NCBI RefSeq assembly: GCF_005145025.1
Contig: NZ_CP039695.1
Coordinates: 1,111,501 to 1,175,500, forward strand
Reading direction: 5' to 3'
From: Novosphingobium sp. EMRT-2
Lineage (GTDB): Bacteria; Pseudomonadota; Alphaproteobacteria; Sphingomonadales; Sphingomonadaceae
Length of the DNA: 64,000 bases
A program made the translations under genes and the position numbers. This document shows, piece after piece, positions 59,471-64,000 of this stretch. Numbering within the stretch: position 1 is the first letter of the stretch; each line of letters starts with the position of its first letter. Below the pieces are notes generated by a model, which had not been told where the DNA came from, did no database searches, and saw only the letters and a list, made by a program, of their open reading frames with translations.

Positions 59471-59493
59471 CCGTTTTACCGGTTGCGCCAGCC

Positions 59494-59928
59494 TTACCAG
59501 CTGCCGGTGTTGGGCATGCTGGCCCACGGCTCGGCCGGTTCGAGATGCCCGTCCTGCAGCAGTTCCACCGATATGCCGTCGGGCGTCTTGACGAACGCCA
59601 TGTGCCCGTCCCGCGGAGGGCGGTGGATGATATGGCCGGCATCGGCCAGCTTCTGGCAGGTTTCGTAGATGTTCTCGACCCGGTAGGCGAGATGGCCGAA
59701 GTTACGGCCGCCGGTGTAGGTTTCGCCTTCGCCGTCCTCGGGCGGCCAATTGTAGGTCAGTTCCACTTCGGCCACGCCTTCCCCGCCGGGCGCGGCCAGG
59801 AAGATCAGGGTGAAGCGGCCCTTCTCGCTTTCCATCCGGCGCACTTCGTGCACGCCGATAAGCTCGAAGAAGCGGATGGTGGCCTCCGGGTCGGTCACCC
59901 GGATCATGGTATGCAGATACTTGGTCAC
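59494..59928 (-). CDS. gloA: Lactoylglutathione lyase (glyoxalase I)
   Basis: A 144-residue VOC-fold enzyme with the four metal ligands in place: His6 (LHTMIRV), Glu56 (VELTYNW), His79 (GHLAYRV) and Glu122 (SVELLQ). It isomerises the hemithioacetal of methylglyoxal and glutathione to S-lactoylglutathione. The GTG at 59928 gives the conserved N-terminus TKYLHTMIRVTDPE. It is convergent with atpC. It may work with the glyoxalase-II-like hydrolase at 5399-6067, although they are not linked. Confidence 0.94.
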   Translation of the reverse strand: MTKYLHTMIRVTDPEATIRFFELIGVHEVRRMESEKGRFTLIFLAAPGGEGVAEVELTYNWPPEDGEGETYTGGRNFGHLAYRVENIYETCQKLADAGHIIHRPPRDGHMAFVKTPDGISVELLQDGHLEPAEPWASMPNTGSW

Positions 59929-60082
59929 GCGGCACTCGCTCTGTCTGGAGGACGTCCGCGCCCAAGGTAGTGCCCTTCCCCGCCAAACCCAAGGGCGGTG
60001 CGCGGAAAGGTTTTCCCAAACGAAAGGCCAGCGCCGATTTCCGGCGCTGGCCCCCGCGTCATCCTGCCTTTCGGCCGGAAGG

Positions 60083-60880
60083 TCAGAAGCTGGCGGTTAC
60101 CGAGAACACGCCCACGGCCTTGGCCGCGCGATAGGTTTCGAAGGGCGAAGGCGTGCCCGTCTGGTCGGCAAAGGGCGCGGCGGCCGCATCCGACTTGCTG
60201 ACGTTGGTGCCGACGACCGAAGCGTCGAACGTCAGGTTCTTCCAGGTCAGGCTGGCACCCACGTTGTAGTCGATGTACTGCTTCGTGTAATTGAAGCCGC
60301 CGCCGGTGTGGCCCAGGTGCGAGTGCAGCGTGATCGGCGTGCCCGGAATGCCGCCGCTCAGCTCACCATAGACATAGGTGCTGTGGTGCGTCGGCGTGAA
60401 ATCGAGCACGGTCTGCTTCGGCGCGAAGAACACGCCCGCCTTGGCGTTGACCGGACCGATCGTCTTGGCGAGCGAGCCATAGACTTCGTAGTAGTTGAGG
60501 CCCGGCGCACCCGGATAGATGTAGCCATAGAGGCCCGCGTCGATCGTCACGCCGCTGCTGCCCAGGCCATGGGTGTAACCGCCATAAACGTCGATTTCGG
60601 TGCCGCCGATGTTGACCGTGCTGTTGCCGGCCGACGCGCTCGACCCCCAGGTCGAAACATAGAAGCCCGAGCTGTGGGCAACGGTGATCGCGCCCTGCAC
60701 CGCCGGACGGTTGTTCGACTGCGAGATGCCGCGGAACCGGTACTGGCTGACCACGGCGGCGCTTCCGGTGATTTTGAAATCGCTCGGCGGAGCGGTTTCG
60801 TCCGCGAGGGCGGGCGAAGCCACGGCCAGCGTCGAGACGAAAAGAGTCGAGGCCAGAAGGGCCTTGATGGACGTACGCAT
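60083..60880 (-). CDS. TorF-family putative porin
   Basis: A 265-residue protein with a signal peptide (about residues 6-26, SPALADE) and alternating strand segments; VVSQYRFRGISQSNNRPAV matches the TorF/Gcw_chp family N-terminal stretch. The C-terminus FSVTASF ends in Phe, as in outer-membrane barrels. The family is conserved in sphingomonads; no substrate is established here. The start codon at 60880 follows AAAGGAA; an ATG two codons earlier (60886) is equivalent. Divergent from the phosphatase gene. Confidence 0.85.
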   Translation of the reverse strand: MRTSIKALLASTLFVSTLAVASPALADETAPPSDFKITGSAAVVSQYRFRGISQSNNRPAVQGAITVAHSSGFYVSTWGSSASAGNSTVNIGGTEIDVYGGYTHGLGSSGVTIDAGLYGYIYPGAPGLNYYEVYGSLAKTIGPVNAKAGVFFAPKQTVLDFTPTHHSTYVYGELSGGIPGTPITLHSHLGHTGGGFNYTKQYIDYNVGASLTWKNLTFDASVVGTNVSKSDAAAAPFADQTGTPSPFETYRAAKAVGVFSVTASF

Positions 60881-61011
60881 GAGCATTTCCTTTTGCTTGT
60901 TCTTGACGCGTCGTCCCGCCTGCGGAGCCCCGCCGGCCTCGTATATATGGGCCGACTTTGAGCTTGCGGCGCCAGAACTGCATGGCCGTGCTGCAATGCA
61001 CAAGACGAAAA

Positions 61012-61030
61012 TTGCCCTATGTTGCCCTAT
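61012..61030. promoter_or_regulatory. Tandem 9-bp direct repeat in the porin/phosphatase divergent promoter
   Basis: Two perfect copies of TTGCCCTAT start at 61012 and 61022, ten bases apart (one DNA turn). They sit in the 245-base region between the divergent TorF-like porin and PPP phosphatase genes. A regulatory binding site is inferred; nothing else in this gap is recognisable. Confidence 0.45.
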
Positions 61031-61125
61031 TGTAAATGAATGTGTCTTTTCCGCATCACCGCGCGCAACCGGCTTGTTTCGGTGCGAGGCGCCGCGCATA
61101 TCCACGGGCGGAAAGCCATTCGATC

Positions 61126-61923
61126 ATGTTCAACACGCTCCGTTCCCTGTTTGCCCGCCGCGCCGCGAACGCCGCCCCCGCGACGTCCTGGGCCGCCATT
61201 CCGCGTGGTCAGCGCCTCTATGCGATCGGCGATATCCACGGACGGCTCGACCTGTTCCGGACGATGATCGACCGGATCGAGGCCGACGACGCGGCGCGCG
61301 GTCCGGCCGACACGACCGTCATCCTCCTGGGCGATCTGGTCGATCGCGGAGCGGACAGCGCCGGCGTGATCGACACCGCGCGAACATGGAGCCGGCAACG
61401 CCGGGTCCGCTTTATCCAGGGCAATCACGAGGAGATGTTCCTCGGCAGCTTCGACAACGACGAAACGCTGCGCCGCTTCCTGCGGTTCGGCGGCCGTGAA
61501 ACCCTGGCCAGCTATCGGATCGACCCGGATGCCGGCGACCACGCCACCCTGCCCGATCTTCGCAAGGCGATGGCCGAACGCGTGCCGGCGGGGGACATCG
61601 CCTTCCTGCGAGCGATGGAAGAACGCATCCACATTGGCGACTACCTCTTCGTCCATGCCGGGATACGCCCCGGCATGCCGATCGCCGAGCAGACCGCATC
61701 CGACATGCGCTGGATTCGCGGTGAATTTCTCCAGGACCGGTCCGTCCGCGAATTCATGGTGGTGCACGGGCACACGATCGCCGAAGAACCGGAATTCACA
61801 CTCAACCGGATCGGACTCGACACCGGCGCCTATCGATCCGGCCGCCTGACGGGCCTGGGGCTTGAGGGCACGCGGCAGTGGTTGGTAACTGTGTCGGATA
61901 ACGACCCGTCTGGAATTTCCTGA
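61126..61923 (+). CDS. PPP-family serine/threonine protein phosphatase
   Basis: A 265-residue protein with the metallophosphoesterase motifs GDIHGR (near residue 35), GDLVDRG (near 69) and GNHE (near 99), and later His residues at VHAGI and VHGHT. This is a calcineurin-like/PPP phosphatase with a dinuclear metal site. Target proteins are unknown. I chose the ATG at 61126, where the homologous region starts; a longer frame to 61036 lies in the promoter region. Divergent from the porin gene. Confidence 0.9.
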   Translation: MFNTLRSLFARRAANAAPATSWAAIPRGQRLYAIGDIHGRLDLFRTMIDRIEADDAARGPADTTVILLGDLVDRGADSAGVIDTARTWSRQRRVRFIQGNHEEMFLGSFDNDETLRRFLRFGGRETLASYRIDPDAGDHATLPDLRKAMAERVPAGDIAFLRAMEERIHIGDYLFVHAGIRPGMPIAEQTASDMRWIRGEFLQDRSVREFMVVHGHTIAEEPEFTLNRIGLDTGAYRSGRLTGLGLEGTRQWLVTVSDNDPSGIS

Positions 61924-62275
61924 CCAGGGCGCCGCCGCTTCATTGGCGAGGCCGCTCTGCATCGAAAATTCCTGCTGCGTTGCAGTATGGCAACATATGC
62001 AATAATATTACCCAAAATGACCGCGGGGAGGACCTTTTACGTCTTCTCTTCACCAAAGATCGCACATTTTTTCCGCGTGCGTCGGCGCATGTCGTCACAA
62101 TGTCTAAACATTGCAATATCGGTGTCATCTGCAACCTGTTCGAGTCTTCCGGCAGGGCCGCTAAGAGTTGCCCGCCCATTGCTCCGAGGGGTGATTCCGC
62201 ATCCGCGAAGGATACGGAAAACGTCGGGCGATGGACGCTCAAAGGCTGGTTTTCCGGTCCAAAACGGGGTTCGAC
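61924..62275. other. AT-richer intergenic region before the TonB receptor gene
   Basis: The 352 bases between the phosphatase stop and the receptor start contain no convincing gene. They hold two inverted repeats: GTTGC-N6-GCAAC at 61979-61994 and CAATGT-CTAA-ACATTG at 62098-62113. An AT-rich patch around 61990-62020 suggests promoter elements. The receptor promoter is most likely here. Confidence 0.5.
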
Positions 62276-64000
62276 ATGCAGTTCAGATTCTTCCTTGCCG
62301 CCAGCGTGGCTGGCCTTTCGCTGGCGACCGCCATCGCCACGCCCGCTCATGCGCAGGAAACCTCCGCCTCCATGCGCGGCTCGGTTACTGACGCCGGGAC
62401 CGCTATCGCCGGCGCGACGATCACCATCGAGCACCTGCCCACCGGAACGATCACCAGCGCCACCACCGACGGTAGCGGCGTGTTCACCGCCAACAGCCTT
62501 CGTCCTGGCGGCCCCTACTCCGTCAAGGTCACCGCCCCCGGCCACCCCGGCGCGACCGTGACCGACGTCTATACCGTTGTCGGCCAGACCTTCTCACTGC
62601 CCATCGAACTGTCCGCCGCCGAAACCGGCGCAGACCAGGGCGCCCCGATCATCGTGACCGCGACCCGCATCAAGGGCGCCGGCAACCTCTCCGCCGGCCC
62701 GGTGACCGTGCTGACCTCGGAACAGATTTCGAAGGTGGCTTCAGTCAACCGCGACATCCGCGACCTTGCCGCGCGCAACCCGTTCGCCACGCTCGACACC
62801 AGTTCGACCAACGGTCGCCAGGTATCCTTCGCCGGCCAGAACCCGCGCTTCAACCGCTTCACCATCGACGGCGTGCCGATCACCGACAGCTTCGGCCTGA
62901 ACCCCGACGCTCTGCCTTCCCGCCGCGGTCCGGTGCCGCTGGATTCGATCGGCCAGTTCGAAACCAAGGTCGCGCCCTATGACATTCGCGAAGGCTTCTT
63001 CCAGGGCGGCGTCAGCAACGCGATCCTGAAATCGGGCACCAACGATTGGCATGGCACCGCGTTCTTCACCTACAGCTCCGATGCGCTGACCGGCAAGAAG
63101 ACCGCGCCCTATATCACGCGCCCCGATGGCCGGATCCCGCTGCCCTCGTTCGAAAGCAAGGACTTCGGCGCCACGCTTTCCGGCCCGATCATCAAGGACA
63201 AGCTGTTCTTCATGGTTTCGGCCGAGCGCGTTCGCGCGGCACGCCCTGTGCAGCCCGGTACCGTCGAGGACAATTCCGGCACGCCCGTCACCGGCGCGAC
63301 CAATGCCGACCTTGCCCTGATCCAGAGCATCGCGAAGACCAAGTACAGCTTCGATCCGGGTGGCATCCTGAAGACCGACGGCGACAAGGACGATCGCATC
63401 GTCGGCCGTCTCGACGCCAACCTTTCGGAAACGCAGCGCGTTTCGCTGACCGGCCTGTACACCAAGGATTCGCTGATCGTGAACACCACGACCGGCAATA
63501 CCAACCTGGGCCTCTCGTCCAACGCCTATACCAAGCCCAACAAGCTGCGCGCCGGCATCCTGAACTGGAACGCCGACTGGTCGGAAAAGTTCTCGACCGA
63601 ATTCCGCGCGCTCTACAAGGCCTATGACAGCGGCCAGTTCCCGCTGATGGGCCGCACCGCGCAGTTCGCGATCTGCGCCGATCCGAACACGCCCAACCGC
63701 ACCGGTGGCGCGACGACGACGAATGCGAGCCTGAGCTGCCCCAGCGGTACGCCGCAGTACATTATCGGTTCGGGTGGTCCCAGCCAGTCGAACGTCCTTC
63801 AGGTGCGCACCTGGGGTGGGTCGATTTCCGCCAAGCTGCGCGCAGGCGATCACAACTTCCGCCTGCTGGGCGAATGGAACCATACCAAGACGTTCAACCT
63901 GTTCGTCAATCCATCGGCCGGCTCCTACTACTTCGACAGCATTGCGGATTTCCGGAACGGCAACGCGCAATCGTTCAGCTACAACAATGCCGGTACGCTG
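62276..64000 (+). CDS. TonB-dependent receptor with N-terminal carboxypeptidase-regulatory-like domain (3' end outside window)
   Basis: The frame is open from the ATG at 62276 to the window end (575 residues, incomplete). There is a signal peptide (about residues 1-27, TPAHAQE), a carboxypeptidase-regulatory-like beta domain (about 32-115, SVTDAGTAIAGATITIEH), a TonB-box-like PIIVTATRI near 128, and then plug-domain sequence (SEQISKV, FTIDGVPITDSFG). This layout matches Oar-like TonB-dependent receptors. It would import a ligand across the outer membrane; which ligand is not evident. The barrel strands begin within the visible part but continue beyond the edge. Confidence 0.9.
   Translation, partial: MQFRFFLAASVAGLSLATAIATPAHAQETSASMRGSVTDAGTAIAGATITIEHLPTGTITSATTDGSGVFTANSLRPGGPYSVKVTAPGHPGATVTDVYTVVGQTFSLPIELSAAETGADQGAPIIVTATRIKGAGNLSAGPVTVLTSEQISKVASVNRDIRDLAARNPFATLDTSSTNGRQVSFAGQNPRFNRFTIDGVPITDSFGLNPDALPSRRGPVPLDSIGQFETKVAPYDIREGFFQGGVSNAILKSGTNDWHGTAFFTYSSDALTGKKTAPYITRPDGRIPLPSFESKDFGATLSGPIIKDKLFFMVSAERVRAARPVQPGTVEDNSGTPVTGATNADLALIQSIAKTKYSFDPGGILKTDGDKDDRIVGRLDANLSETQRVSLTGLYTKDSLIVNTTTGNTNLGLSSNAYTKPNKLRAGILNWNADWSEKFSTEFRALYKAYDSGQFPLMGRTAQFAICADPNTPNRTGGATTTNASLSCPSGTPQYIIGSGGPSQSNVLQVRTWGGSISAKLRAGDHNFRLLGEWNHTKTFNLFVNPSAGSYYFDSIADFRNGNAQSFSYNNAGTL

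Noticed and set aside
61980..62561. Open frames crossing the region before the TonB receptor
   Set aside because: They run through a region rich in inverted repeats and into the receptor gene in another frame; no domain or ribosome-binding site supports them.

Overview
The window is GC-rich (roughly two thirds G+C by eye) with dense coding on both strands. It reads as chromosome of a sphingomonad alphaproteobacterium, probably Novosphingobium or a close relative. Reasons: the rpmF-plsX-fabH-ihfA-merR block, the atpHAGDC operon near priA and fsa, an 84-residue ATP synthase epsilon subunit, a TorF-type porin, and an Oar-like TonB-dependent receptor. The genus is inferred from gene order and protein flavour; no 16S gene is present.

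Layout. 1-7479 is mostly housekeeping and regulatory: the end of a DinG-type helicase gene, a SixA-like phosphatase, the rpmF-plsX-fabH-ihfA-merR operon (minus strand), a MAPEG membrane protein, a glyoxalase-II-like hydrolase, and an S24 LexA-like regulator divergent from two small genes across three 20-bp-phased operators. 7570-17655 is a tightly coupled four-gene minus-strand operon: five-haem cytochrome, GlcG/HbpS-type lipoprotein, outer-membrane beta-barrel, and a 1534-aa decahaem protein with a C-terminal LVIVD-type propeller. It looks like an uncharacterised envelope redox system. 17835-26921 is metabolic: GDP-mannose synthesis, an aldehyde dehydrogenase / acetolactate-synthase-like / 2-hydroxyacid dehydrogenase cluster, an exported unknown, an orphan RES-domain gene and cysS.

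26983-44051 is a six-gene minus-strand cluster in the order exported TPR-CHAT protease, CHASE2 adenylate cyclase, two tandem exported FecR-like proteins, TpsB transporter and a 2754-aa glycine-rich TpsA exoprotein. It resembles a sensing/processing module wrapped around a two-partner secretion system. 44265-54246 holds nitroreductase, cobT, fsa, priA, an exported HExxH/TPR protein, ada and a membrane-anchored trypsin-like protease.

54440-59403 is atpHAGDC, with palindromic intergenic elements after atpA and atpD only. 59494-64000 carries gloA, a TorF-like porin, a PPP-family phosphatase and the 5' part of a TonB-dependent receptor that runs off the window. The two strongest candidates for an undescribed system are the cytochrome/beta-barrel operon (7570-17655) and the CHAT/CHASE2/FecR/TPS cluster (26983-44051). 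No rRNA, tRNA, CRISPR array, insertion sequence or prophage was recognised.
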